DNA of 64,000 nt from Myroides injenensis M09-0166 (lineage in GTDB: Bacteria > Bacteroidota > Bacteroidia > Flavobacteriales > Flavobacteriaceae), in NCBI RefSeq assembly GCF_000246945.1, contig NZ_BAEX01000002.1:27623-91622 (forward strand), given 5' to 3'. A program made the position numbers and the translations under genes. Position 1 is the first letter of the stretch; each line of letters starts with the position of its first letter. The notes under the pieces were generated by a model, which was not told the DNA's origin, did not search any database, and saw nothing but the letters and a program-made list of their open reading frames with translations. Below are positions 1 to 7,371 of the stretch, one piece after another.

Positions 1-2463
1 AGATACATCTGTATAAGCGTTATCTAAATAGTTAACATTTGCAGTAATCCACCAATAACTAGGGTCTCTATATTCTAATCCTAAAGATAAAGCTGTTTGT
101 GGACCATTACTAGATCTAATGTTTTTTAGGTAAGTTTTACCGTAATCAAATGATCTACCAGCATTATCTGAATTTAAACGGATATTAGGGTTATTAGTAT
201 AGAATGATTGACCTAATGCAGCAGCAGCAGTTGCTTTTACTGTTTGGGTAATTTGGTATTCTGCACCAATTTCTAATCCTAAATTACGTTTGTTTACTCC
301 AGTTAATACTTCCGATACGAAAGCTCCTCCTGTTGTAGTATTCAATAATTCACCATCAGCTCCTGTGATACCAGCCCCATCAGCATAGTAGAAGTTAATT
401 TTTGTGCTATTTTTAATTTCAGATAAGTATCCTGATACTTTAGCTTTAAATGTAGGTGTTCTTAAGATATAACTACCATCGATACTAAATACATCTTCGT
501 TTGTAAGATCTTTAGTTACAAGGTTGTTTACTCTTATGTTTGCATATGTACTACGGATAGTAGGTGCTTGATTATAGTAAGCAACATTCATACTAAGTGC
601 ATGACGACCTGTTATGTGGTAAGTTGCTCCACCTTTGAAACCAAAGTTATTAAAATCGATAGCTCCACTTTTTCCATAAGAGTCATTTGCGTAAACTCCA
701 TTTCTATAAAGACCTTCTCTCTCATATCTGGTATAACCAATTTTTTGACCTACATAAAAATCAAATTTATCATAGTCAAAAGTAAATTGAGTAAATACAT
801 CAACTACGTCTGCGAAAATATTATAGTTGTAACCAAATTTGTCATGATTAGTAACATAGTGATCATCTTTTATGACGTTACCTTTTTCATCATATCTAAC
901 TTTGTTAAGATCATTGTATCTTGCTAGACCTTTTTGGTAGTTGTCTATATCGAAATATCTATCACCTCCTAGTAAGTCAGTAAGTTTTTTGAAGTTAGAT
1001 GATTTTAAGCGTCTATATTGAACACCAGCATCTAATGTTACATTGTCAGTTAAATGAGATTTAAAGCTAGAGTTAAATGAGAAAGTTTTATCTTCTTGTC
1101 TATCTTCATAAAGAACGATTTTACTAACACCGTTATTTTCTCTATTGATATTATAAATCCAATCCCAGTCAACTTGACCATTAAGTCTAAATTCTTCTGC
1201 TTTTTCTTCTGCTTGTTTATATAGTGGATTCCATTCCCATGTATCTCTATCACTATTATTTAAAGCATAACTTGGCATATTTCTGTAATATGTCGGGTCA
1301 GGATTCATATTATCTTGATATCCAAAACGACTATTTGCGATATGACCAAATTGATAAGAAGCTGTAGTAGTTAAAGTATTTTTATCATCTATTGTCCAAT
1401 AGTGAGTTAACATAAAGATAGGTTCTTCAACGTCTTTGTAACGTGAATTTCTCTTATCTCCACCTTGCCAACCCCAATAAGAGTTGTATTTATAACCTTT
1501 TAGGTCTACTTGTTCATCAGTTACAGGAGAGTTTTTACCTCTTTTATTTTTAGCATATATAGCTGAGAAATTCAAACTGTGATTATCGTTAAATTTCTTT
1601 TCTACTGCTGCAAATAAAGATAAAGCATCATAGTTAGATCCTTCCCAGAATCCTTCTTTTGCTCCACGATAAGATGCTGAAACTACGTATGCCCATCCAT
1701 TTTTGTCTAGTCCTGAAGAATAGATAGCATATGGTCTCCAAGTGTAGTTAGTATTAGAACCTGAGAATCCAGCTTTAGCTCCTTTTCTAATGTGAGAAGC
1801 TCTAGTTGACATTGCTTGAGTACCTTGTATACCACCGAAGTTGTAGTCTGAAGGTGAAGAACCGTAAGAAAATTCTTGATTTCTAGTGGCATCATTTAAA
1901 CCACCCCAGTTTCCCCATTGTGGACGGCCATCGTAAATTTTGTTCATTACGACACCGTTGATAAGTGTTCTTCCATATTCATTGTCTAAACCACGAGTTC
2001 TAAAGAACGCTGATCCCCAGTTAAAAGCTGCTGCTTGTTGGAATGGATCTTTTGTGGCTTGCAATAAACCTGAAGAAGTACTAGATCCTGAGTCATCATC
2101 TCCTAGATCGTTTTCTGTCAAGGTGATTAAACCCATTTGTGCTGTTGAAGCTAAATCTTCATCTAGAGATATTGTTCCTAAGTCGATAGCTGTAGCCCCG
2201 ACAGTAACTGGGAATCTTTGAGTGTTAAATCCTACGTAAGAAATAACAACTGTATATTCGCCAGCTTTAACATTCTCTAAGGTAAAGTTTCCTTCATCGT
2301 TTGTTAAAGTAGAAATGTTAGTCGCATCTACTCTTGCAAGTACCGCATTAATTGGCGCTTGCGTTTTTGAGTCGACAACTTTCCCTTTAATTTCCTGAAA
2401 TCCTTGTGCGTAGTTTATAACTACTTGAAGCACAAAGAACAAACTAAATAAAAGTTTCTTCAT
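1..2463 (-). CDS. TonB-dependent receptor, carboxypeptidase-regulatory-like N-terminus (partial)
   Basis: The gene starts at the ATG complementary to 2461-2463 and stays open for 821 codons to the left edge, so its C-terminus is missing. Residues 1-20 form a signal peptide ending NYAQ. Residues about 24-105 read as a CarboxypepD_reg-like beta-sandwich (EIKGKVVDSKTQAPINAV, then DEGNFTLENVKAGEYTVVIS). A plug-like region follows, then long aromatic beta-strands rich in Y, N and G, typical of a 22-stranded barrel. Proteins of this class import large substrates across the outer membrane using TonB energy. No susD-like partner is visible upstream, so a polysaccharide-utilisation role is unsupported and the substrate is unknown. 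It is divergent from the gene at 2594. Confident family call; substrate unassigned. Confidence 0.9.
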   Translation of the reverse strand, partial: MKKLLFSLFFVLQVVINYAQGFQEIKGKVVDSKTQAPINAVLARVDATNISTLTNDEGNFTLENVKAGEYTVVISYVGFNTQRFPVTVGATAIDLGTISLDEDLASTAQMGLITLTENDLGDDDSGSSTSSGLLQATKDPFQQAAAFNWGSAFFRTRGLDNEYGRTLINGVVMNKIYDGRPQWGNWGGLNDATRNQEFSYGSSPSDYNFGGIQGTQAMSTRASHIRKGAKAGFSGSNTNYTWRPYAIYSSGLDKNGWAYVVSASYRGAKEGFWEGSNYDALSLFAAVEKKFNDNHSLNFSAIYAKNKRGKNSPVTDEQVDLKGYKYNSYWGWQGGDKRNSRYKDVEEPIFMLTHYWTIDDKNTLTTTASYQFGHIANSRFGYQDNMNPDPTYYRNMPSYALNNSDRDTWEWNPLYKQAEEKAEEFRLNGQVDWDWIYNINRENNGVSKIVLYEDRQEDKTFSFNSSFKSHLTDNVTLDAGVQYRRLKSSNFKKLTDLLGGDRYFDIDNYQKGLARYNDLNKVRYDEKGNVIKDDHYVTNHDKFGYNYNIFADVVDVFTQFTFDYDKFDFYVGQKIGYTRYEREGLYRNGVYANDSYGKSGAIDFNNFGFKGGATYHITGRHALSMNVAYYNQAPTIRSTYANIRVNNLVTKDLTNEDVFSIDGSYILRTPTFKAKVSGYLSEIKNSTKINFYYADGAGITGADGELLNTTTGGAFVSEVLTGVNKRNLGLEIGAEYQITQTVKATAAAALGQSFYTNNPNIRLNSDNAGRSFDYGKTYLKNIRSSNGPQTALSLGLEYRDPSYWWITANVNYLDNAYTDVS

Positions 2464-2520
2464 AAATTAAAAATGATTAAAGTGCTATGTTAAAAAAAAG
2501 CTTTTCACTTATTTCTATTA

Positions 2521-2528
2521 CAAAGGTA
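2521..2528 (-). promoter_or_regulatory. Bacteroidota -7 element for the TonB receptor
   Basis: On the minus strand this reads TACCTTTG, matching the TAnnTTTG consensus, about 58 nt before the receptor start. No clear -33 TTG is seen at the usual spacing, so the call rests on the -7 box and position. Confidence 0.45.
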
Positions 2529-2549
2529 TAGTATTAAAAGAATATTAAC

Positions 2550-2557
2550 TACTTTTG
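2550..2557 (+). promoter_or_regulatory. Bacteroidota -7 element for the 2594 gene
   Basis: TACTTTTG matches TAnnTTTG and lies 36 nt before the ATG of the downstream secreted phosphatase-family gene. It sits back to back with the divergent receptor promoter. The -33 box is weak. Confidence 0.4.
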
Positions 2558-2593
2558 TTGTAGGAATTAAGTCAAACTTTACTAAAAATTAAT

Positions 2594-3664
2594 ATGGTTA
2601 AGAAAGTTAATATTCAAAGCCTGTTTTTATTTTTGTTGTTTATCTCTTTTGGAGTTCAAGCACAGGATAAAAAATTTGAAATTCAGACAATTGCGTTTTA
2701 CAATGTTGAGAATTTATTTGATACTATTAGAGATCCTAAGATCTATGATGAAGAGTGGACTCCTACGGGTGCGCAATCATGGACTTCTCAAAAGTACAAT
2801 CAAAAAATACACAATTTAGCACGTGTTATGTCGCAAATTGGCACAGATGATAATCCTCAAATGCCTGCAGTTATTGGTGTAGCAGAAGTGGAGAATCGTG
2901 GTGTATTAGAAGATTTAGTAAAAGATCCTCAATTAGCACCTGGTGATTATGGAATTGTTCATTATGATTCACCTGACAAACGTGGTATTGATGTTGGATT
3001 GTTATACTCAAGAAAACACTTTACACCAATAAGCACACAACCTCATACACTGTATATCTATGATATGAATAAAGTAGATAAAAATACTGGTGAGAAAGGT
3101 GTAAGAGTTTATACTCGTGATCAATTACTTGTTAGTGGATTATTAGATGGAGAAGAAATGCATTTTATTGTAAATCACTGGCCATCTAGAGTAGGAGGAG
3201 AAAAAAGAAGTAGCCCACTTCGTGAAGCTGCTGCTGCATTGAATAAAAAAATAATTGATTCTTTGCAAGCAATTAATCCTAATGCGAAAGTTATTACTAT
3301 GGGGGATATGAATGATGGTCCATATAATAACAGTATGAAAAAAGTATTGAAAACAGAAGCTAAAAAATCAAATGTAAAACCAGGAGGGTTATTTAATCCA
3401 ATGGAAAAAATGGCAAAAGATGGTTTAGGTACATTAGCTTATAGGGATGCTTGGGATATTTTTGACCAGATGGTAATCACAGAACCTTATCTAAGAGAAG
3501 GTCATGATTCTTGGAAATTTTGGAAAGCTAGAATCTATAAAAAACCTTTTATGATTCAGTCTACTGGACAGTACAAAGGTTATCCATTGAGAAATACAAA
3601 TGGAATACCAGGTTTTAGTGATCACTTTCCAGTATATATTTACTTGATTAGAGAAGCAAAATAA
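2594..3664 (+). CDS. Secreted endonuclease/exonuclease/phosphatase (EEP) family protein
   Basis: This 356-residue protein begins with a signal peptide (hydrophobic run around residues 10-23, cleavage near VQAQD). The body is an EEP (DNase I-like) fold: AFYNVENLFDT near residue 35, AEVENR near 98-103 (metal-binding Glu), HYDSPDKRGIDVGLLY, IVNHWPSR, GDMND with the catalytic Asp/Asn pair, and a C-terminal GFSDHFPV motif with the catalytic Asp-His. These are hallmarks of metal-dependent phosphodiesterases. Flavobacterial homologues are usually annotated only as endonuclease. Substrate (DNA, RNA, phospholipid or small phosphoester) cannot be told from sequence. It is a single-gene unit closed by a strong hairpin; the exported location suggests nutrient scavenging. 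Confidence 0.9.
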   Translation: MVKKVNIQSLFLFLLFISFGVQAQDKKFEIQTIAFYNVENLFDTIRDPKIYDEEWTPTGAQSWTSQKYNQKIHNLARVMSQIGTDDNPQMPAVIGVAEVENRGVLEDLVKDPQLAPGDYGIVHYDSPDKRGIDVGLLYSRKHFTPISTQPHTLYIYDMNKVDKNTGEKGVRVYTRDQLLVSGLLDGEEMHFIVNHWPSRVGGEKRSSPLREAAAALNKKIIDSLQAINPNAKVITMGDMNDGPYNNSMKKVLKTEAKKSNVKPGGLFNPMEKMAKDGLGTLAYRDAWDIFDQMVITEPYLREGHDSWKFWKARIYKKPFMIQSTGQYKGYPLRNTNGIPGFSDHFPVYIYLIREAK

Positions 3665-3681
3665 TATTTTTGAACTATATG

Positions 3682-3709
3682 AAAAAACGCGCTATTAGCG
3701 CGTTTTTTT
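3682..3709 (+). terminator. Intrinsic terminator, bidirectional
   Basis: A 12-bp stem (AAAAAACGCGCT / AGCGCGTTTTTT) with a 3-nt loop ATT, T-rich on both strands. It separates the convergent EEP gene and mtnN and probably serves both. Confidence 0.9.
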
Positions 3710-3716
3710 ATTGATA

Positions 3717-4478
3717 TTATTCTATTATCATTTTTATAATTTCTTTACCGTAGGTAAGGGATATTTCTTCTACAAATGACTGAAAACTAAAGGAGGCTTC
3801 TTGGTTTGCATTGTCAGATATTGTTCTAATAACTATAAAAGGGGTGTTGAATTCATAGCAAACTTGTGCTATAGCAGCACCTTCCATTTCTACACACAAT
3901 ACTTCTGGTAAACTATTGTGCAGGGTGTCTTTTTGGTTTTGGGTTGAGAAAAACTGATCCCCACTTGCTATTGTACCAAAATGTACTTTAGGCGCAGTAA
4001 TCTCAAATTTAGATAATTCGTCTTTCGAAATATGCTGAGAAAGAGTTTCAGGTTGTAGTAAAGAGTTGATTTTACTAACAATTTCGTGTGACCAATCTTG
4101 GTCAGTATTAAAATAAGTTTTGCCTAAGAGTGGTATCTCATATTTAGGTCGCAAAGGTGAAGCATCCATATCATATTGTACTAAGTTGCTGGCAACTACC
4201 ACATCTCCAATTTTGATATCGGAATGTATACCTCCAGCGACTCCTATAAATATGATTTTAGATACTTTGTATTCTAGTAGTAAAGTACTAACAGTAACTG
4301 CTGCAGCGACTTTACCTATTCTTGAATAAACTACTACTACTTTTTGATTTCCTAAATAACCTTCATAATATGTTCTATTACCTATTTTTTTTTCAATAGT
4401 GCCTTTTAGTAAATTGATGATTCCATTAACCTCCTGAGGTATGGCACCAAGTATTCCTATAATTTCTGAGTTTTGCAT
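3717..4478 (-). CDS. mtnN: 5'-methylthioadenosine/S-adenosylhomocysteine nucleosidase
   Basis: The enzyme hydrolyses the glycosidic bond of MTA, SAH and 5'-deoxyadenosine, recycling methionine and removing by-products of methylation and polyamine synthesis. The 253-residue sequence has the N-terminal GILGAIPQEV segment with the catalytic acid at Glu16, the GVAGGI nucleoside-phosphorylase-fold motif at 79-84, VEMEGAA at 196-202 (Glu199 for ribose) and RTISDNA at 218-224 with Asp222 for purine activation. All expected catalytic residues are present. Length is slightly above the usual 230 because of an insertion around residues 136-160. It is monocistronic and convergent with the upstream EEP gene. 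Confidence 0.95.
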   Translation of the reverse strand: MQNSEIIGILGAIPQEVNGIINLLKGTIEKKIGNRTYYEGYLGNQKVVVVYSRIGKVAAAVTVSTLLLEYKVSKIIFIGVAGGIHSDIKIGDVVVASNLVQYDMDASPLRPKYEIPLLGKTYFNTDQDWSHEIVSKINSLLQPETLSQHISKDELSKFEITAPKVHFGTIASGDQFFSTQNQKDTLHNSLPEVLCVEMEGAAIAQVCYEFNTPFIVIRTISDNANQEASFSFQSFVEEISLTYGKEIIKMIIE

Positions 4479-4500
4479 ATTCTAATATGATTGTGTTTAA

Positions 4501-4508
4501 CAAAAGTA
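4501..4508 (-). promoter_or_regulatory. Possible -7 element for mtnN
   Basis: The minus strand reads TACTTTTG, matching TAnnTTTG, 22 nt before the mtnN ATG. A TTG lies 26 nt further upstream, longer than the normal spacing, so this is tentative. Confidence 0.4.
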
Positions 4509-4712
4509 CTAAATGTATATAGAAATTCAGAAAGCAACTCTCTGTATTATAAAATATTAAAAAGTTGTTTTATTTAATGTCTTCGTGATTTAATGAAAAT
4601 TAAACTGATTTAGCATAGAAAGGAGTTGATTGTAAAAAAGTTATAGATTTTGATGGGTTAGTAATAAAAAATAGAAGTCTTATTGGTTCTCTAACTTGCT
4701 TGTCGAGGTAGC

Positions 4713-4822
4713 TCTTTTCAACAGTTCTGCAAGATTCCTTCAACAGCTCTTCAAGATTGCTTCAACAAAAAGCCCTCTATATGGAGTAGTTATGGAGAAG
4801 TGTTGAAGAAGTGTTGAAGAAA
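4713..4822. repeat. Inverted 11-bp tandem-repeat element, copy A
   Basis: Five contiguous 11-bp units at 4713-4767 (for example TTCCTTCAACA and TTGCTTCAACA) face two inverted units, TGTTGAAGAAG and TGTTGAAGAAA, at 4801-4822 across a 33-nt spacer. Units alternate between CAACA and CAAGA endings, giving a 22-bp super-period. Read on the minus strand it matches the element at 59712-59810, with spacers identical at 27 of 33 positions. It lies in the 835-bp gap between the divergent mtnN and ricT genes. Stop codons and the 11-bp unit argue against coding. Function unknown. Confidence 0.85.
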
Positions 4823-5313
4823 TTACGTCAAAGCCTTATCAATACTGGAGTTAACGATATAGCATCTATTTCTTATATTTAGGTTTTTTTAATATATATT
4901 ATTGATTTTTAATTACTTACTTGATTTATGTCTTAAGAAAAAAGGATGTAGTTTTTTTATTGCGTGGAGTTAAAGTAGAATTGATATTTTGAGGAGAGTT
5001 GGAAGAAGATTAATTCGTTTGTTTTTTTATAATCAATCTAAATTACTGTATTGATAGTCTTTATACTTTATCTCGTTTTTATTCGTTTAACTCTGATAAC
5101 GTTGTTTTAGTGGTATTCAGTATGATTTAAATAATTTTACAGTGTTTTGTAAAGTATCCTATTACGTAGATGTGTATGACTATTTAATAGATTGATAATA
5201 TTTTATCGTAAAAAAAATCTCTAAATAGACTTCTAAAAATAGTATCTTTACAGCGATTATTGTAAATTAAGATACATCCCTTTAGTTGGGATTCTAAATA
5301 TAAAATTTAATAA
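4823..5313. other. AT-rich intergenic stretch, nothing recognised
   Basis: About 490 bp between repeat copy A and ricT. I see T-runs and short ORFs only, no RNA gene and no convincing hairpin. A degenerate -7 box (TATCTTTA, one mismatch to consensus) lies near 5242-5249, about 65 nt before ricT, and might be its promoter. Confidence 0.4.
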
Positions 5314-6879
5314 ATGGCTTGTACAAATTGTTCGACAGGAAAAGATAGTAATGGGGTCCCGAGAGGATGTCAGAGTCATGGTACGTGCGGAACAGATAGT
5401 TGTAATAAATTAGCAGTTTTTGATTGGTTGTCTAATATGGTTTATCCAAGTGGCAACGAAATTTTCGATATAGTAGAAGTACGATTTAAAAACGGTAGAA
5501 AAGATTTTTATCGTTATCCAAAAGATATGTCTGTATCTATGGGGGATATCGTCGCTACAGAGACTTCACCAGGTCACGATATAGGAATAGTTTCTCTTAC
5601 AGGAGAACTTGTAAAAGTTCAAATGAAGAAGAAAAATGTTGATATGGATGGTGAGATTTTGAAGATTTACAGAAAAGCAACACAGAAAGATATTGATATC
5701 TGGCAGGAAGCGCGTAATCGCGAAGAGCCTGTAAGGATGAGAGCACGTGAATTAGCGATAGCTTTAAACCTAGAGATGAAGATTTCTGATGTTGAGTTTC
5801 AAGGAGATGGATCAAAAGCAATTTTTTATTACACTGCTAGTGACCGTGTGGATTTTAGACAGTTAATTAAAGATTTTGCCAGAGAGTTTTCTATTCGTAT
5901 AGAAATGAAACAGGTAGGTTTTAGACAAGAAGCAGCCCGATTAGGTGGAATTGGTTCTTGCGGAAGAGAATTGTGTTGTTCGACTTGGTTGACAGATTTT
6001 AGAAGTGTAAATACAGCTGCAGCAAGATATCAACAGTTATCATTGAACCCGCAAAAACTTGCAGGTCAATGTGGTAAGCTTAAGTGTTGTTTGAATTTCG
6101 AGCTTGATACTTACCTTGAGGCTCTGAAAGATATGCCTGAATCAGATACAAAGTTATTTACTGTAAAAGGAATTGCATTCTGTCAAAAAATAGATATTTT
6201 TAAAGGACAGATGTGGTTTGCTTACGCAAATAACTCTGCGAATTGGTATGTATTAACTACTGAGCAAGTTAAAGAGATCGTTGAGCTTAATAGTAAAGAT
6301 CAAAAGGGTCAAGAACTTGAAAGCTATATGCTTGAGGTAGAAGATGAAAATGTAGTTAATCTTTCTGAAGAAGATAGCGTAACTCGTTTTGATCAACCAA
6401 AGCGAAAAAAGAAAGCTCCTAGGAAAAAGGCAAAAGAGACTAATACTAGAGAGAATGGCAAAGTAGCTAATAGACCTCAGGTAAAAGATGATCGTGTAAA
6501 AACGACTCCTGCTAATGAGAATCGTGATAAGAGCGATGATAAGGTAAAGGATGAAAATGCAAGAACTCAGAATAAACGCCCTAGACCTAAAAATAATCGT
6601 AGAGATACTGTTAATGAAGGTAAAGAGGTTAATACAAATCAAGAGGCACAAAAAGCAAATAATCCTAAGGGGGAAGCAAAAAAGAGAGTAGCCAAACCTA
6701 AAAATAATGTTGCTAATAAAGAGGCAGCAAATAAAAACCAAAATAGTAACTCAAGTACTAATACCCCTCGACCAGAAGGTGCTAAAGAGGGACGAGTGAA
6801 TAAGAATAAAAATAATAGAAATAAGAAACCAAAAAATTCTAATAATCAAAATGATAAGCCAAATGCAGATCAAGCATAA
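5314..6879 (+). CDS. ricT: PSP1-domain protein, RicT/YaaT family, with long basic tail
   Basis: The 521-residue protein carries the PSP1 signature. The N-terminal cysteine cluster is at Cys3, 6, 19, 25 and 30. The core has GRELCCSTWL at 218-227 and the paired motifs around Cys216/221/222 and Cys253/258/259, conserved in the family and implicated in Fe-S binding by the Bacillus RicT/RicF/RicA complex. In Bacillus the complex assists RNase Y-dependent RNA processing and sporulation/competence signalling; the flavobacterial role is not established here. Residues from about 360 to 521 are a low-complexity tail rich in K, N, R and E, predicted disordered and possibly nucleic-acid binding. It overlaps the start of gldH, so the two are probably co-transcribed. 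Confidence 0.9.
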   Translation: MACTNCSTGKDSNGVPRGCQSHGTCGTDSCNKLAVFDWLSNMVYPSGNEIFDIVEVRFKNGRKDFYRYPKDMSVSMGDIVATETSPGHDIGIVSLTGELVKVQMKKKNVDMDGEILKIYRKATQKDIDIWQEARNREEPVRMRARELAIALNLEMKISDVEFQGDGSKAIFYYTASDRVDFRQLIKDFAREFSIRIEMKQVGFRQEAARLGGIGSCGRELCCSTWLTDFRSVNTAAARYQQLSLNPQKLAGQCGKLKCCLNFELDTYLEALKDMPESDTKLFTVKGIAFCQKIDIFKGQMWFAYANNSANWYVLTTEQVKEIVELNSKDQKGQELESYMLEVEDENVVNLSEEDSVTRFDQPKRKKKAPRKKAKETNTRENGKVANRPQVKDDRVKTTPANENRDKSDDKVKDENARTQNKRPRPKNNRRDTVNEGKEVNTNQEAQKANNPKGEAKKRVAKPKNNVANKEAANKNQNSNSSTNTPRPEGAKEGRVNKNKNNRNKKPKNSNNQNDKPNADQA

Positions 6880-7360
6880 GTACTTACTATTATTAGGTGT
6901 TTTTTCTATCTTGTTTACTTCCTGTAAACAAGATAGTCATGTTTTATTTGACGAGTATTCAAGAACTAACGGCTATTGGTCTAAAGAAGATATAAAGACC
7001 TTTGTTTATAAGACAAATGACACTCTTAATCCTTCTAATTTGTTTTTGAATGTACGTGTAAATAAGGATTACCCTTATAGCAATATGTATGTTATATTTA
7101 AGATATATCAACCAGATTCTTCTGTGGTGATTGATACTTTACAATATCAAATGGCAAATAATGATGGTAGTTTATTGGGAACTGGTTTTTCAGACATTAA
7201 AGAGAATAAGCTTTGGTTAAAGGAGAATTATGTTTTTCCATCAAAAGGTAGTTATAAGTTTACTCTAGAACATGCGGTAAGGGAGTTGGGTGAAGTGAAA
7301 GGTGTTAATGAACTACCTGGAATATCAGAAATTGGTTTAAGAATAGAAACAATTGAATAA
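6863..7360 (+). CDS. gldH: Gliding motility lipoprotein GldH
   Basis: GldH is one of the lipoproteins required for flavobacterial gliding and type IX secretion. The sequence matches that family: a signal peptide with lipobox LFTSC (lipidated Cys near residue 21), then a beta-rich domain of about 140 residues including DEYSRTNGYWSKEDI and a C-terminal GISEIGLRIE segment. I chose the ATG at 6863 because it gives a compact lipoprotein signal peptide; an in-frame ATG at 6851 adds four residues. Both overlap the end of ricT. mrcA follows after 11 nt, so ricT-gldH-mrcA looks like one operon. The presence of gldH suggests, but does not prove, gliding or T9SS capability. Confidence 0.88.
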   Translation: MQIKHKYLLLLGVFSILFTSCKQDSHVLFDEYSRTNGYWSKEDIKTFVYKTNDTLNPSNLFLNVRVNKDYPYSNMYVIFKIYQPDSSVVIDTLQYQMANNDGSLLGTGFSDIKENKLWLKENYVFPSKGSYKFTLEHAVRELGEVKGVNELPGISEIGLRIETIE

Positions 7361-7371
7361 AAGGACTATTT

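Noticed and set aside
568-927. Plus-strand 119-codon ORF and other plus-strand ORFs within 1-2463
   Set aside because: They lie antisense to a clearly coding TonB receptor frame and have skewed, low-information composition.
4713-4822. CRISPR array
   Set aside because: Units are 11 bp without unique spacers and occur in both orientations, and no cas genes are present.
5597-6741. Minus-strand ORFs within ricT
   Set aside because: They are antisense shadows of the strongly supported ricT frame, and their Ile/Phe/Ser-rich composition reflects the complement of Lys/Asn/Arg codons.
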